Shown piece by piece: positions 9,085 to 18,706 of a stretch of 64,000 bases of DNA. The notes under the pieces are model-generated. The model saw only the letters and a list, made by a program, of their open reading frames with translations, was not told the origin of the DNA and ran no database searches. Within the stretch, counting starts at the first letter, position 1. Every line of letters begins with the position of its first letter. This DNA is from Clostridia bacterium (GTDB taxonomy: Bacteria > Bacillota > Clostridia > Oscillospirales > CAG-272): NCBI GenBank assembly GCA_017504405.1, contig JAFVRG010000012.1, positions 1 through 64,000 of the forward strand. Reading direction: 5' to 3'. Position numbers and translations under genes: made by a program.

Positions 9085-9318
9085 CTTGATGTGCGATGAA
9101 GCGGGAGATTGCCGTGAAAACGGGTAACTTCCGTGGAGTATGTCCGACAAACGGGCGAAAACCTCAGTGCAAAACGGTACAAGCAGCCGTTGCACGTCCG
9201 TGTCACTTTCGGGATAACTATGCTGGTCTCCCGAATTTATTAAGGGATGTTTCTGGAACACCCGACACGGTGTAAACTCGCCCTCCCTAAATAATAATAA
9301 ATAAGGAGGAAAAAACAC
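9085..9318 (+). promoter_or_regulatory. Structured 5' leader of the ribosomal operon
   Basis: About 230 nt with no ORF but many short inverted repeats, for example ACACC/GGTGT near 9258-9273, ending in AAGGAGG before rpsJ. Ribosomal operons are often autoregulated through such leaders (L4 in several Firmicutes). The regulator is not identifiable by eye. Confidence 0.5.
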
Positions 9319-9630
9319 ATGGCAGGTAAGGAAAAAATCAGAGTAAAGCTGAAGAGCTACGACCACGCACTCATCGATGCTGCGGCAGCGAAGATTGTTG
9401 ACGTCGCTAAGAGAAACGGCAGCGCCGTTTCGGGTCCTGTACCCCTTCCCACAGACAAGGAGATAATCACCATTCTCCGTGCGGTTCACAAGTACAAGGA
9501 TAGCCGTGAGCAGTTTGAAATGAGAACTCACAAGAGATTAATCGATATCCTTAAGCCCCAGCAGAAGACCATTGAGGCACTCACGAACCTCGAGCTTCCC
9601 GCAGGCGTGGAAATCGAAATCAAGGCGTAA
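9319..9630 (+). CDS. rpsJ: 30S ribosomal protein S10
   Basis: 103 residues, the family's usual length, with [14 protein letters not shown] at the N-terminus and [16 protein letters not shown] in the loop that reaches the 30S head. S10 also serves in NusB-NusE antitermination. First gene of the long ribosomal operon, with AAGGAGG upstream. Confidence 0.98.
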   Translation: MAGKEKIRVKLKSYDHALIDAAAAKIVDVAKRNGSAVSGPVPLPTDKEIITILRAVHKYKDSREQFEMRTHKRLIDILKPQQKTIEALTNLELPAGVEIEIKA

Positions 9631-9649
9631 ACCCAACTGCGCCGCATAA

Positions 9650-9720
9650 CGTACGGGCGACCGTACGCCACCAAAATCATGTTGACGTAATCGGGTAACC
9701 GAAAATTCAAAAGCGTCAAC
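9650..9720 (+). promoter_or_regulatory. Two hairpins between rpsJ and rplC
   Basis: CGTACGG-GCGA-CCGTACG (9650-9667) is followed by GTTGACG (9681-9687) pairing with CGTCAAC (9714-9720) around an inner TCGG-GTAA-CCGA. No T-run follows, so these look like RNA control or processing structures rather than terminators. Confidence 0.55.
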
Positions 9721-9740
9721 CAATAATTATGGAGGAAAAA

Positions 9741-10373
9741 ATGAAAAAAGGTATTATCGGAAAGAAGCTGGGCATGACCCAGATATTCGATGAGATCGGA
9801 AACGTGATTCCCGTTACTCTTATTGAGGCAGGTCCCTGCGCGGTATCACAGAAGAAAACCGTTGACAACGACGGTTACGACGCTCTCCAGCTCGCATTCG
9901 AGGATGCGAAGGAGAAGAACATGACCAAAGCAGAGCTCGGTCACTTTAAGAAGGCAGGCATCTCTCCCAAGAAGCATCTGAAGGAGTTCCGCCTCGAGGA
10001 CACAACCGCATACAATGTCGGTGACGTAATCACCGTCGATACCTTCGCCGCTGGCGAGAAGGTCGACATCACAGGTCTTACAAAGGGTCACGGATACACC
10101 GGTTGCGTTAAGAGATGGGGACACCACATTCTCAGAATGACTCACGGTACAGGTCCTGTACACCGTCAGCCCGGTTCGATGGGTGCTAACTCCACCCCCT
10201 CGAGAATCTTCAAGAACAAGAAGATGCCCGGTCAGTACGGTAACGAGCAGGTTACAATCCTTAACCTGAGCGTAGCTAAAATCGACGCAGAAAAGAACCT
10301 TATCGCAGTTAAAGGTGCAGTTCCCGGCGCAAAGGGCGGCATCGTATTTATCCGTGATTCGGTTAAAGCATAA
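9741..10373 (+). CDS. rplC: 50S ribosomal protein L3
   Basis: 210 residues. L3 is one of the first proteins to bind 23S rRNA and lines the peptidyl-transferase centre through its central loop ([21 protein letters not shown]). ATG 9741 is chosen over ATG 9729 because GGAGGA (9731-9736) is the ribosome site and lies inside the longer frame. Confidence 0.97.
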   Translation: MKKGIIGKKLGMTQIFDEIGNVIPVTLIEAGPCAVSQKKTVDNDGYDALQLAFEDAKEKNMTKAELGHFKKAGISPKKHLKEFRLEDTTAYNVGDVITVDTFAAGEKVDITGLTKGHGYTGCVKRWGHHILRMTHGTGPVHRQPGSMGANSTPSRIFKNKKMPGQYGNEQVTILNLSVAKIDAEKNLIAVKGAVPGAKGGIVFIRDSVKA

Positions 10374-10391
10374 CGGAAGGAGGAAATCACA

Positions 10392-11018
10392 ATGCCAAAT
10401 ATGAAAGTTGTAGATATGGCGGGCAAGGAAGTCGGCGAAATCGCATTGTCCGAAAAAGTATTCGGTGCTGAGATCAAAGAAGCTGTCCTCCACACCGCAG
10501 TAAAGGCTTATCTGGCTAACCAGAGACAGGGCACACAGTCCACTCTGACACGTACCGAGGTTTCCGGCGGCGGCAAGAAGCCCTGGAAGCAGAAGGGTAC
10601 CGGCAGAGCAAGACAGGGCTCAACCCGTGCTCCTCAGTGGACACACGGCGGTATCGCTCTCGGTCCTAAGCCCAGAGAGTATCGCATGGACCTCAACAAG
10701 AAGGTCAAGAGAGCGGCTCTGTTCGGAGCACTCTCCTCCAAGGTAGCTGACAATAACATGATAGTTGTTGACGCAATCACCGCAGGAGAATACAAGACAA
10801 AGACTATGGTAGCTATGCTCGACGCACTCAAGGCTGAGAAGAAGACCCTTATCGTTCTTCCCGAGGTTGACTGCTTCGTAGTTAAGAGCTGCGACAATAT
10901 ACCCGGCGTTAAGACCACGGTATACAATTCAATCAACACATACGACATCCTTAATTGCGATACCCTTATCGTGAGCAAGGCTGCGGTTGAAAAAATCGAG
11001 GAGGTATACGCAAAGTGA
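10392..11018 (+). CDS. rplD: 50S ribosomal protein L4
   Basis: 208 residues, of the L4/L1e family. The conserved basic exit-tunnel loop is seen as KPWKQKGTGRARQGS followed by RAPQWTHGG. L4 represses S10 operons in some bacteria, so it is a candidate ligand of the leader at 9085-9318. It overlaps rplW by 4 nt. Confidence 0.97.
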   Translation: MPNMKVVDMAGKEVGEIALSEKVFGAEIKEAVLHTAVKAYLANQRQGTQSTLTRTEVSGGGKKPWKQKGTGRARQGSTRAPQWTHGGIALGPKPREYRMDLNKKVKRAALFGALSSKVADNNMIVVDAITAGEYKTKTMVAMLDALKAEKKTLIVLPEVDCFVVKSCDNIPGVKTTVYNSINTYDILNCDTLIVSKAAVEKIEEVYAK

Positions 11019-11305
11019 AGGCATCAGAGATAATCATTAAGCCTATCATCACCGAGAAGAGCATGGACGGCGTTGCTAACAAGCGCTACACCTTCAAGGT
11101 AATGAAGAAGGCTACAAAGCCCGAAATTGCAGCAGCAGTCGAGGAAATGTTCGGCGTTAAGGTTGCAAGCGTTAATACCATCGTAATGCCCGCTAAGCAG
11201 AAGAGACTCGGCGTGCACATAGGAAAGACAAGCGAGTGGAAGAAGGCAATCGTAACTCTCAAAGAGGGTTCAAAGAGCATTGCATTCTTTGACAGCTTGA
11301 ACTAA
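11015..11305 (+). CDS. rplW: 50S ribosomal protein L23
   Basis: 96 residues starting at GTG, overlapping the rplD stop (GTGA). ITEKSMDGVANKRYTFKV and the KVASVNTIVMP segment are typical. L23 sits at the tunnel exit and docks trigger factor and SRP. Confidence 0.97.
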   Translation: MKASEIIIKPIITEKSMDGVANKRYTFKVMKKATKPEIAAAVEEMFGVKVASVNTIVMPAKQKRLGVHIGKTSEWKKAIVTLKEGSKSIAFFDSLN

Positions 11306-11324
11306 GTAGGGAGGTTAAAGGAAT

Positions 11325-12155
11325 ATGCCTACTATGAAGTATAAGCCCACTACCCCTTCAAGAAGACACATGGTTGCTCCTTCCTTCGAGGAAATCACAA
11401 AGTTTTCTCCTGAGAAGAGCCTTCTTGAAATAAAGAAGAAAAAGTCCGGACGCAACAGCTACGGCAGAATAACCGTTCGTCATCAGGGTGGCGGAAATAA
11501 GCAGAAGTACAGAATCATCGACTTCAAGCGTGATACTGAGGGTGCTGCAAAGGTAATCGGCGTTGAGTACGATCCTAACAGAACCGCATACATCGCACTT
11601 GTTGAGTACGAAAACGGTAAGAGAGCATACACGATTGCTCCCGCAGGTCTTACGGACGGAGACGTTATCTTCTCCGGCGCAGATGCAGATATCAAGGTTG
11701 GTAACACCCTTCCCATCAGCGCAATTCCCGTAGGTACTATGATTTACAACATCGAGCTCTACCCCGGTAAGGGAGCACAGCTCGTTCGCTCCGCAGGCAC
11801 AGCTGCTCAGCTGATGGCTAAGGAGAACGGTGTTGCACAGGTACGTCTTCCCTCCGGTGAGGTTAGAATTGTAAGACTTGACTGCAAGGCAACTATCGGT
11901 CAGGTTGGCAACATCGAGCATGACACTATTAAAATAGGTAAGGCCGGTAAGACCCGTCATAAGGGTATCCGTCCTACCGTTCGCGGTTCGGTTATGAACC
12001 CCTGCGATCACCCTCACGGTGGTGGTGAGGGCCGTGCTCCTATCGGACGCTCCGGTCCTGTAACGCCTTGGGGTAAACCTGCTCTCGGATATAAGACGAG
12101 AAATAAGAAGGCAAGAACCAATAAGTTCATTGTCAAGCGCAGAAACAGCAAGTAA
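11325..12155 (+). CDS. rplB: 50S ribosomal protein L2
   Basis: 276 residues. The C-terminal signature near the peptidyl-transferase centre is present ([18 protein letters not shown]), as is [22 protein letters not shown] lies upstream of ATG. Confidence 0.98.
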   Translation: MPTMKYKPTTPSRRHMVAPSFEEITKFSPEKSLLEIKKKKSGRNSYGRITVRHQGGGNKQKYRIIDFKRDTEGAAKVIGVEYDPNRTAYIALVEYENGKRAYTIAPAGLTDGDVIFSGADADIKVGNTLPISAIPVGTMIYNIELYPGKGAQLVRSAGTAAQLMAKENGVAQVRLPSGEVRIVRLDCKATIGQVGNIEHDTIKIGKAGKTRHKGIRPTVRGSVMNPCDHPHGGGEGRAPIGRSGPVTPWGKPALGYKTRNKKARTNKFIVKRRNSK

Positions 12156-12167
12156 GGAGATACGGAA

Positions 12168-12446
12168 ATGAGTAGAAGTTTGAAAAAAGCACCTTTCGTT
12201 GAACAGAAGCTCTTCGACAGAGTTGTAGCAATGAACGAGAAGGGCGAGAAAAAGGTTCTCAAGACCTGGTCCCGTGCGTCGACCATATACCCTGAATTCG
12301 TAGGCCATACTATCGCTGTTCACGACGGCAGAAAGCATGTACCTGTATACGTTACAGAGGATATGATAGGCCGCAAGCTCGGTGAGTTTGCACCTACACG
12401 CACCTTCAAAGGCCACGCCGGTACAAAAACATCAAATAACGGTTAA
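12168..12446 (+). CDS. rpsS: 30S ribosomal protein S19
   Basis: 92 residues, with [14 protein letters not shown] at the start and the signature [16 protein letters not shown] at the end. Part of the 30S head, bound with S13. AAGGAG ribosome site. Confidence 0.98.
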   Translation: MSRSLKKAPFVEQKLFDRVVAMNEKGEKKVLKTWSRASTIYPEFVGHTIAVHDGRKHVPVYVTEDMIGRKLGEFAPTRTFKGHAGTKTSNNG

Positions 12447-12466
12447 GCAGGAGGAAAGTCCAAATA

Positions 12467-12817
12467 ATGGAAGCTAAGGCATATCTTAAATATGTGCGTA
12501 TTGCACCCCGCAAGGTTAAGATTGTTCTTGACCTTATCAGAGGAAAAGATACAAAGACAGCTATGGCTATTCTCAAGAATACTCCCAAGGCTGCCAGCCC
12601 CTACCTCATCAAGCTTTTGAAGAGTGCGGTTGCAAACGCAGAACACAATTTTAATATGGATGCATCTAATCTTTATGTATCCGAATGCTTCGTATGCCCC
12701 GGACCTACTCTTAAGAGAGTACAGCCCAGAGCACAGGGTAGGGCATTCAGCATTTTGAAGAGAACCAGCCACGTAACTATGGCGGTTAAAGAAAAGAATG
12801 AGAAGGAGGTTGGCTGA
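12467..12817 (+). CDS. rplV: 50S ribosomal protein L22
   Basis: 116 residues with [19 protein letters not shown] and the tunnel hairpin region ([15 protein letters not shown]). The constriction-site hairpin is where macrolide-resistance changes arise; nothing unusual is seen. Confidence 0.97.
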   Translation: MEAKAYLKYVRIAPRKVKIVLDLIRGKDTKTAMAILKNTPKAASPYLIKLLKSAVANAEHNFNMDASNLYVSECFVCPGPTLKRVQPRAQGRAFSILKRTSHVTMAVKEKNEKEVG

Positions 12818-12819
12818 TA

Positions 12820-13602
12820 ATGGGACAGAAGGTTAATCCTCACGGTCTGCGCGTTGGCGTAATCAAGGACTGGGATTCCAGATGGTTCGAGAGCGATGAG
12901 AAGTTCGGTGATACACTCGTATCCGACTATAATGTAAGAGAATATCTTCTCAACAAGCTCCAGAGCGCAGGAGTTCCTAAGGTAGAGATTGAGAGAGACC
13001 GTTCTCGTGTTAGAGTTTTCATTCACTGCGCAAAGCCCGGTATGGTTATCGGACGTGGCGGCTCTGAAATCGAAAAGCTCAGAGTAGAGCTTGAAAAGCT
13101 CACAGGTCGTCCTGTATTGGTCAACGTCGTTGAAATCAAGACACCTGATATGAACGCTCAGCTCGTAGCAGAGAGCATTGCTACTCAGCTCGAGAAGAGA
13201 ATTTCCTTCCGCCGTGCTATGAAGCAGGCGATAGGAAGAACTATGCGTCTCGGCGCAAAGGGAATCAAGGTTTCCTGCGGCGGACGTCTCGGCGGTGCGG
13301 AAATCGCACGTACCGAGCACTACCATGAGGGTACTATTCCTCTTCAGACCATCCGTGCCGACATCGACTACGGATTCTATGAGGCTAATACCACCTACGG
13401 TAAAATCGGCGTTAAGGTATGGATTTACAAGGGTGAGGTTCTCGCTGATAACGGCAGAGCTGCAGCTCCCGCTCAGAGACCTGAGCGCAATGAAAGACGT
13501 CCTCGCCGTAACAATGACAATCGCCGTGATAACAGAGCGCCCCGTCGTGACGGAGCACCTCGCCGCGATTTCAGAAATAAGGCAGAGGAGGGCAACAAAT
13601 AA
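12820..13602 (+). CDS. rpsC: 30S ribosomal protein S3 with extended basic tail
   Basis: 260 residues, longer than the common 210-230. The KH domain ([14 protein letters not shown]) and C-terminal domain ([16 protein letters not shown]) are intact. The extra 40 residues form an Arg/Asn/Pro-rich low-complexity tail, likely disordered and RNA-binding. It starts 2 nt after rplV and overlaps the rplP start by 1 nt. Confidence 0.97.
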   Translation: MGQKVNPHGLRVGVIKDWDSRWFESDEKFGDTLVSDYNVREYLLNKLQSAGVPKVEIERDRSRVRVFIHCAKPGMVIGRGGSEIEKLRVELEKLTGRPVLVNVVEIKTPDMNAQLVAESIATQLEKRISFRRAMKQAIGRTMRLGAKGIKVSCGGRLGGAEIARTEHYHEGTIPLQTIRADIDYGFYEANTTYGKIGVKVWIYKGEVLADNGRAAAPAQRPERNERRPRRNNDNRRDNRAPRRDGAPRRDFRNKAEEGNK

Positions 13603-14024
13603 TGTTAATGCCGAAGAGAGTTAAATACCGCCGTCAGCAGCGCGGTAGACTCAAGGGCAAGGCTACACGCGGAAACGTTCTTTCCAACGGAACCTACGGC
13701 CTTGTTGCTCTTGAGCCCGCTTGGATAACAAGCAATCAGATAGAGGCAGCCCGTATCGCTATGACGAGATACACAAAGCGTGGCGGTCAGGTCTGGATTA
13801 AGATATTCCCCGATAAGCCTATCACCGAGAAGCCCGCTGAAACCCGAATGGGTTCCGGTAAGGGTTCACCTGAGTACTGGGTTGCAGTTGTTAAGCCCGG
13901 TCGCATCATGTTCGAGATGAGCGGCGTATCCGTGGAGGTAGCCAAAGAGGCTATGCGTCTTGCATCACATAAGCTGCCTATAAAGTGCAAGTTTATATGC
14001 AAAGAAGAAGCAGAGGAGGAATAA
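13602..14024 (+). CDS. rplP: 50S ribosomal protein L16
   Basis: 140 residues. [13 protein letters not shown] and the signature [19 protein letters not shown] are present. ATG 13602 sits 11 nt after GGAGGG; a second in-frame ATG at 13608 is possible. It contacts the A-site side of the 50S. Confidence 0.96.
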   Translation: MLMPKRVKYRRQQRGRLKGKATRGNVLSNGTYGLVALEPAWITSNQIEAARIAMTRYTKRGGQVWIKIFPDKPITEKPAETRMGSGKGSPEYWVAVVKPGRIMFEMSGVSVEVAKEAMRLASHKLPIKCKFICKEEAEEE

Positions 14025-14027
14025 GCC

Positions 14028-14216
14028 GTGAAAGCAAATGAACTTAGAGAACTCAGCGTCGAGGCACTTAATAAGAAGCTCGACGAGCTCAAGAGTGAGC
14101 TTTTTAATCTTCGTTTCAAGCTTGCTGTACATCAGCTTGAAAATCCTCACAAAATCACTGAAGTTAAGCACGACATCGCTCGTGTAATGACAGTTCTTCG
14201 TGAGAAGAATGCGTGA
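14028..14216 (+). CDS. rpmC: 50S ribosomal protein L29
   Basis: 62 residues from a GTG start, 3 nt after rplP. The helical hairpin [14 protein letters not shown] followed by [16 protein letters not shown] is typical. It lies beside L23 at the tunnel exit. Confidence 0.96.
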   Translation: MKANELRELSVEALNKKLDELKSELFNLRFKLAVHQLENPHKITEVKHDIARVMTVLREKNA

Positions 14217-14231
14217 AGGAGGTAAAAAGAA

Positions 14232-14492
14232 ATGACCGAAGCACGTAAACTCAGAAAAGTAAGAGTTGGCAAGGTAGTAAGCAACAAGATGGAGAAGACC
14301 ATCGTAGTTGCAATAGAGGATAACGTTCGCCATCCTAAGTACGGAAAGATAATCAAGCGTACGGTAAAGATTCATGCTCACGACGAGAAGAACGAGTGCG
14401 GAATCGGCGATACAGTATCGGTTATGGAGACAAGACCGCTGTCCAAGACCAAGAGATGGCGCCTTGTTGAGATAGTCGAAAAGGCAAAATAA
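14232..14492 (+). CDS. rpsQ: 30S ribosomal protein S17
   Basis: 86 residues with [14 protein letters not shown] and [22 protein letters not shown], an OB-fold primary 16S-binding protein. GGAGG precedes the ATG. Confidence 0.97.
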   Translation: MTEARKLRKVRVGKVVSNKMEKTIVVAIEDNVRHPKYGKIIKRTVKIHAHDEKNECGIGDTVSVMETRPLSKTKRWRLVEIVEKAK

Positions 14493-14553
14493 TTCAGTTG
14501 CATAAATAATAGTAAGCAGGTCAAAAAGCTTGCCGAAAAGGAGGAAACGATAA

Positions 14554-14922
14554 GTGATTCAGCAACAATCTTTAATGAAGGTCGCCGACAACACCGGTGC
14601 TAAAGAGATGATGTGTATCCGCGTTCTCGGCGGTACAGGTCGCCGTTACGCAAACATCGGTGATATCGTTGTGTGTGCAGTTAAGAAGGCTGCTCCCGGC
14701 GGTATGGTAAAGAAGGGCGATGTTGTAAAAGCGGTTATCGTAAGAAGCGTTAAGGGACTTCGCCGTGCAGACGGCTCCTACATCAAGTTTGATGAGAACG
14801 CAGCGGTAATCATAAAGGAAGACAAGACCCCTAAGGGAACCCGTATATTTGGCCCAGTAGCAAGAGAGCTTCGTGATAAGGACTTCACAAAGATACTCTC
14901 CCTTGCTCCCGAGGTACTTTAA
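14554..14922 (+). CDS. rplN: 50S ribosomal protein L14
   Basis: 122 residues from a GTG start (GGAGG upstream). The signature [19 protein letters not shown] and the end [24 protein letters not shown] are clear. It forms an inter-subunit bridge. Confidence 0.98.
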   Translation: MIQQQSLMKVADNTGAKEMMCIRVLGGTGRRYANIGDIVVCAVKKAAPGGMVKKGDVVKAVIVRSVKGLRRADGSYIKFDENAAVIIKEDKTPKGTRIFGPVARELRDKDFTKILSLAPEVL

Positions 14923-14940
14923 TCAAGGAGGATATGACAG

Positions 14941-15270
14941 ATGAATAAGCTTCATGTTAAAACAGGCGATACCGTCGTTGTAATCTCCGGTAAGGATAAA
15001 GGAACCGTAGGTAAGGTTATAGCGGCAGCTCCCGAAGAGGGAAAGGTAATGGTAGAGAAGGTAAACATGGTTTCCAAGCATATGAAGGCTCGTAAGCAGG
15101 GTGACGTCAGCTCTATCATTAAGGCAGAGGGTGCTATCTACGCATCCAAGGTTCAGCTTTACTGCCCCAAGTGCGAAAAGGGCGTAAAGGTTAAGACAAA
15201 CGTCAGCGTCGACAAGAACGGCAAAAAGGTTAAGACCCGTATTTGCAAAAAGTGCGGCGCAGAAATATAA
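14941..15270 (+). CDS. rplX: 50S ribosomal protein L24
   Basis: 109 residues. The KOW motif DTVVVISGKDKGTVGKVI starts at residue 10. Two CxxC pairs (CPKC and CKKC) suggest a small zinc-binding extension. It is an early assembly protein near the tunnel exit. Confidence 0.96.
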   Translation: MNKLHVKTGDTVVVISGKDKGTVGKVIAAAPEEGKVMVEKVNMVSKHMKARKQGDVSSIIKAEGAIYASKVQLYCPKCEKGVKVKTNVSVDKNGKKVKTRICKKCGAEI

Positions 15271-15287
15271 GAGGAGGGTGACTGAAA

Positions 15288-15827
15288 ATGGCAAGACTCA
15301 GAGATCTTTACAAAAACGAAGTTGCTCCTGCTCTTATGAAGAAGTTTGAGTACAAGAGCGTAATGCAGATTCCTAAGTTCGATAAGATCGTTATCAACGT
15401 AGGCGCAGGCGACGCAAAGGACAACTCAAAGGTTATCGACACCATAATCGATGAAATCTCTCTCATCGCAGGACAGAAGGCAGTTCCGACCTTTGCTAAG
15501 AAGTCGGTTGCTAACTTCAAGCTCAGAGAGGGTATGAAGATAGGCGTTAAGGTAACGCTCCGTGGCGAGCGTATGTACGAGTTCATGGACAGACTCTTCA
15601 ACTTTGCTCTGCCCAGAGTTCGTGACTTCAAGGGTATCAATCCCAACGCTTTCGACGGCAGAGGTAACTATTCTCTCGGACTTAAGGAGCAGCTCATATT
15701 CCCCGAAATCGAATATGACAAGGTTGACAAGATCCGTGGAATGGATATCGTTTTCGTTACGACCGCCAACACCGACGAGGAAGCTAAGGCTCTTCTCGAA
15801 GCAATGGGCGCTCCGTTCGCTAAATAA
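15288..15827 (+). CDS. rplE: 50S ribosomal protein L5
   Basis: 179 residues with [18 protein letters not shown] and [22 protein letters not shown]. Binds 5S rRNA and contacts P-site tRNA. Confidence 0.98.
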   Translation: MARLRDLYKNEVAPALMKKFEYKSVMQIPKFDKIVINVGAGDAKDNSKVIDTIIDEISLIAGQKAVPTFAKKSVANFKLREGMKIGVKVTLRGERMYEFMDRLFNFALPRVRDFKGINPNAFDGRGNYSLGLKEQLIFPEIEYDKVDKIRGMDIVFVTTANTDEEAKALLEAMGAPFAK

Positions 15828-15846
15828 TTAAGGAGGATAATGTAAA

Positions 15847-16032
15847 ATGGCTAAGAAGTCAATGGTTCTTAAACAGCAGGCAGAGCCTAAGTTCTCTACC
15901 CGTGCATACAACAGATGCAAAATCTGCGGCAGACCTCACGCATACCTCCGTAAGTACGGAATATGCCGTATCTGCTTCCGTGAGCTCGCATACAAGGGCG
16001 AGATTCCCGGTGTAAGAAAAGCAAGCTGGTAA
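15847..16032 (+). CDS. rpsN: 30S ribosomal protein S14, zinc form
   Basis: 61 residues, the short C+ type. The zinc ligands are two CxxC pairs, CKICG and CRICF, 12 residues apart. Zinc-type S14 in this operon position is typical of Firmicutes. Confidence 0.97.
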   Translation: MAKKSMVLKQQAEPKFSTRAYNRCKICGRPHAYLRKYGICRICFRELAYKGEIPGVRKASW

Positions 16033-16146
16033 TAAAAATTCTCTAATCTATCGGCAGGAAAGCAAATATTTCGCTTTTACCACCGATATGCCACCGCAAA
16101 GACGGTAGCAAGATAATAATGAACTTGCATACAGGAGGATAAATAA

Positions 16147-16545
16147 ATGCAAATTTCAGACGTAATTGCCGATATGCTCACACGCATAAGAAATGCCAAC
16201 AATGCAAAGCATGAAACGGTTGACATTCCGGCATCCAATATGAAGAAGGCCATTGCCGACATTCTTCTCACTGAGGGCTACATCAAGGGCTATCAGGTAG
16301 TTGAGGACGGCAAGCAGGGCATCATCAGAGTAGCTCTCAAGTACGCTGCAGGCAAGCAGAAGGTTATTCACGGTCTTCGCCGTGTATCCAAGCCCGGTCT
16401 GCGTATCTACTCGAACTGCGAAGATATGCCCAAGGTTATGAACGGCCTCGGAATTGCAATAGTATCTACATCGAAAGGTATCATGACGGACAAGAAGGCC
16501 AGACAGGAAAATGTCGGCGGCGAAGTTCTTGCGTTCGTATGGTAA
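16147..16545 (+). CDS. rpsH: 30S ribosomal protein S8
   Basis: 132 residues; [18 protein letters not shown] and [20 protein letters not shown] are diagnostic. S8 binds helix 21 of 16S rRNA and can repress the spc operon in E. coli. The 114-nt gap before it has only weak pairing. Confidence 0.98.
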   Translation: MQISDVIADMLTRIRNANNAKHETVDIPASNMKKAIADILLTEGYIKGYQVVEDGKQGIIRVALKYAAGKQKVIHGLRRVSKPGLRIYSNCEDMPKVMNGLGIAIVSTSKGIMTDKKARQENVGGEVLAFVW

Positions 16546-16563
16546 TTGGGGAGGTATAAGGAT

Positions 16564-17103
16564 ATGTCAAGAATCGGAAGAAATCCTATAACTGTTCCCG
16601 CAGGTGTTACAGTTACTGTTGATAACGAGAACGTTGTTACGGTAAAGGGTCCTCTCGGAGCTCTTACCGAGCAGTTCAGCAAAAGAATGACTATCGCACA
16701 GGATAACGGTGTTATCACCGTAACCCGTCCCAGCGATGAAAACTCTGACCGTGCTCTTCACGGACTGACCAGAACACTCATCAACAACATGGTTGAGGGT
16801 GTTACGAAGGGTTACTCCAAGAAGCTCGAGATTGTCGGTGTAGGTTACAGAACCGAGAAGCAGGGTAAGAAGCTCGTGCTCAACCTCGGCTACTCTCACC
16901 AGATTTTCTTCGAGGAGGAGAACGGCATCACATTTGAAGTTCCTGACAACACTACCATAATTGTTAAGGGTATTAACAAGCAGGCAGTAGGTCAGATAGC
17001 GGCTCAGATTCGTGAGAAGAGACCTCCCGAGCCCTACCTTGGTAAGGGTATTAAGTACGAGGGTGAAAAGATTCGCCGCAAGTCCGGTAAGACCGGTAAG
17101 TAA
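16564..17103 (+). CDS. rplF: 50S ribosomal protein L6
   Basis: 179 residues, two repeated L6 domains; RIGRNPITVPAGVTV at the start and IREKRPPEPYLGKGIKY at the end. ATG 16564 follows GGGGAGG (16548-16554). Confidence 0.97.
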   Translation: MSRIGRNPITVPAGVTVTVDNENVVTVKGPLGALTEQFSKRMTIAQDNGVITVTRPSDENSDRALHGLTRTLINNMVEGVTKGYSKKLEIVGVGYRTEKQGKKLVLNLGYSHQIFFEEENGITFEVPDNTTIIVKGINKQAVGQIAAQIREKRPPEPYLGKGIKYEGEKIRRKSGKTGK

Positions 17104-17122
17104 TTGAAAGGAGTGGACAGAT

Positions 17123-17482
17123 ATGGTTAAGAGAATCGACAGCAATAAGCAGCGTCTTAAGAGACATAAGAGAGTCAGAGCGAAGATCTTCGGTACTGCG
17201 CAGAGACCCCGTCTCGCTGTTTATCGTTCAAACGCAAATATTAGCGCACAGATTATCAACGACGAAACCGGCGTAACTCTGGTTTCTGCATCCACCCTTG
17301 AGGCATCCTTCGAGGGCATCGGCTCCAACAAGGAGGCTGCAAAGAAGATAGGCGGCATCATAGCTGCAAGAGCTATCGAAAAGGGTATTGATACGGTTGT
17401 ATTCGACCGTGGCGGTTACATTTATCACGGACGTGTATCGGAATTGGCAGAGGCTGCTCGTGAGGGCGGACTTAAGTTCTAA
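17123..17482 (+). CDS. rplR: 50S ribosomal protein L18
   Basis: 119 residues with [16 protein letters not shown] and [18 protein letters not shown]. Binds 5S rRNA with L5. Confidence 0.97.
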   Translation: MVKRIDSNKQRLKRHKRVRAKIFGTAQRPRLAVYRSNANISAQIINDETGVTLVSASTLEASFEGIGSNKEAAKKIGGIIAARAIEKGIDTVVFDRGGYIYHGRVSELAEAAREGGLKF

Positions 17483-17543
17483 TCTCCGGTTTGTACACAG
17501 TTTCAAAGTTTTTTGAAATTTAAGAATTATAAGGAGTCATAAA

Positions 17544-18047
17544 ATGGCAAACAGAATTAACGCAGCAGAGCTCGACCTCCAGGAAAAGCTCGTTGTATTG
17601 AACCGTGTTTCCAAGACTGTTAAGGGTGGACGTATCGCTCGCTTCGCTGCTATCATGGTAGTCGGTGACGGAAACGGACACGTAGGCTTCGGTCTCGGAA
17701 AGGCTGCCGAGGTTCCCGATGCAATCCGCAAGGGAATTGAGGAGGCTAAGAAAAATATGATTGAGGTTTCGATTTACAACACGACGATTCCTCACGAAAT
17801 AATCGGTGAGTTCGGCGCAGGCAGAGTCCTTCTGAAGCCCGCTGCTCCCGGTACCGGTATTATCGCAGGCGGCGCAGTTCGTGACGTTCTCGAGCTTGCC
17901 GGTATAAAGAACATCAGAGCAAAGTGCCTCAGATCCAACAACCCCACTAACGTAGTTAAGGCTACCTTTGAGGGACTGAAGGCTCTGAGAACGGCTGAGC
18001 AGGTTGCTGCTCTCCGTGGCATCAGCGTTGAAGCTGTGAAGGGTTGA
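17544..18047 (+). CDS. rpsE: 30S ribosomal protein S5
   Basis: 167 residues; the S5 N-domain [21 protein letters not shown] and [18 protein letters not shown] are present. It helps decoding accuracy and mRNA unwinding at the entry channel. Confidence 0.97.
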   Translation: MANRINAAELDLQEKLVVLNRVSKTVKGGRIARFAAIMVVGDGNGHVGFGLGKAAEVPDAIRKGIEEAKKNMIEVSIYNTTIPHEIIGEFGAGRVLLKPAAPGTGIIAGGAVRDVLELAGIKNIRAKCLRSNNPTNVVKATFEGLKALRTAEQVAALRGISVEAVKG

Positions 18048-18060
18048 GGAGGTAACGGTA

Positions 18061-18240
18061 ATGGAAAAGGTTAAGGTTACTCTCGTTAAGAGCCTCATAG
18101 GTACAAAGCCCAATCAGAAGGCAACGGCTGAGTCTCTTGGTTTCAAGAAGATAGGCGACTTCAACGTTCTCAACAATGACGCATGCCTTGCAGGTAAGAT
18201 CAAGGTTTTGAAACACCTCGTCAAGGTTGAAACCGTTTAA
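18061..18240 (+). CDS. rpmD: 50S ribosomal protein L30
   Basis: 59 residues. VKVTLVKSLIGTKPNQKAT and SLGFKKIGD match the L30 signature (short bacterial form). GAGGT precedes the ATG, and the gene sits between rpsE and rplO as in other spc operons. Confidence 0.95.
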   Translation: MEKVKVTLVKSLIGTKPNQKATAESLGFKKIGDFNVLNNDACLAGKIKVLKHLVKVETV

Positions 18241-18265
18241 TCGGAATTATGAAGGAGGATAAAAA

Positions 18266-18706
18266 ATGAAGCTTCATGAACTTTCACCCATGGAGGGCTC
18301 TGTAAAGAAGGGCTTCCGTAAGGGTAGAGGACCTGGTTCCGGAAACGGAAAAACGGCAGGTAAAGGCCATAAGGGACAGAATGCTCGTTCGGGCGGCGGT
18401 GTAAGACCCGGCTTCCAGGGCGGTCAGCTCCCTCTTTACAGACAACTTCCTAAAAGAGGATTTTATAATAAGTTTGGAAAGACTTATGCTATCGTAAACG
18501 TCGCAGCTCTCAACAAGTTTGAGAACGGTGCGGTAGTTGACCTTGCAGCTCTCGTAAACAGCGGTATCATCACCAACGTATGCGACGGTATCAAGGTTCT
18601 CGGTAACGGCGAGATTACAAAAAAACTCACTGTAAAGGCAACAATCTTCTCCAAAACGGCAACGGAAAAGATAGAGGCAGCAGGTGGAAAGACTGAGGTG
18701 ATTTAA
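18266..18706 (+). CDS. rplO: 50S ribosomal protein L15
   Basis: 146 residues with the Gly/Lys-rich N-terminus ([19 protein letters not shown]) and [17 protein letters not shown]. The stop abuts the GTG start of secY. Confidence 0.97.
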   Translation: MKLHELSPMEGSVKKGFRKGRGPGSGNGKTAGKGHKGQNARSGGGVRPGFQGGQLPLYRQLPKRGFYNKFGKTYAIVNVAALNKFENGAVVDLAALVNSGIITNVCDGIKVLGNGEITKKLTVKATIFSKTATEKIEAAGGKTEVI

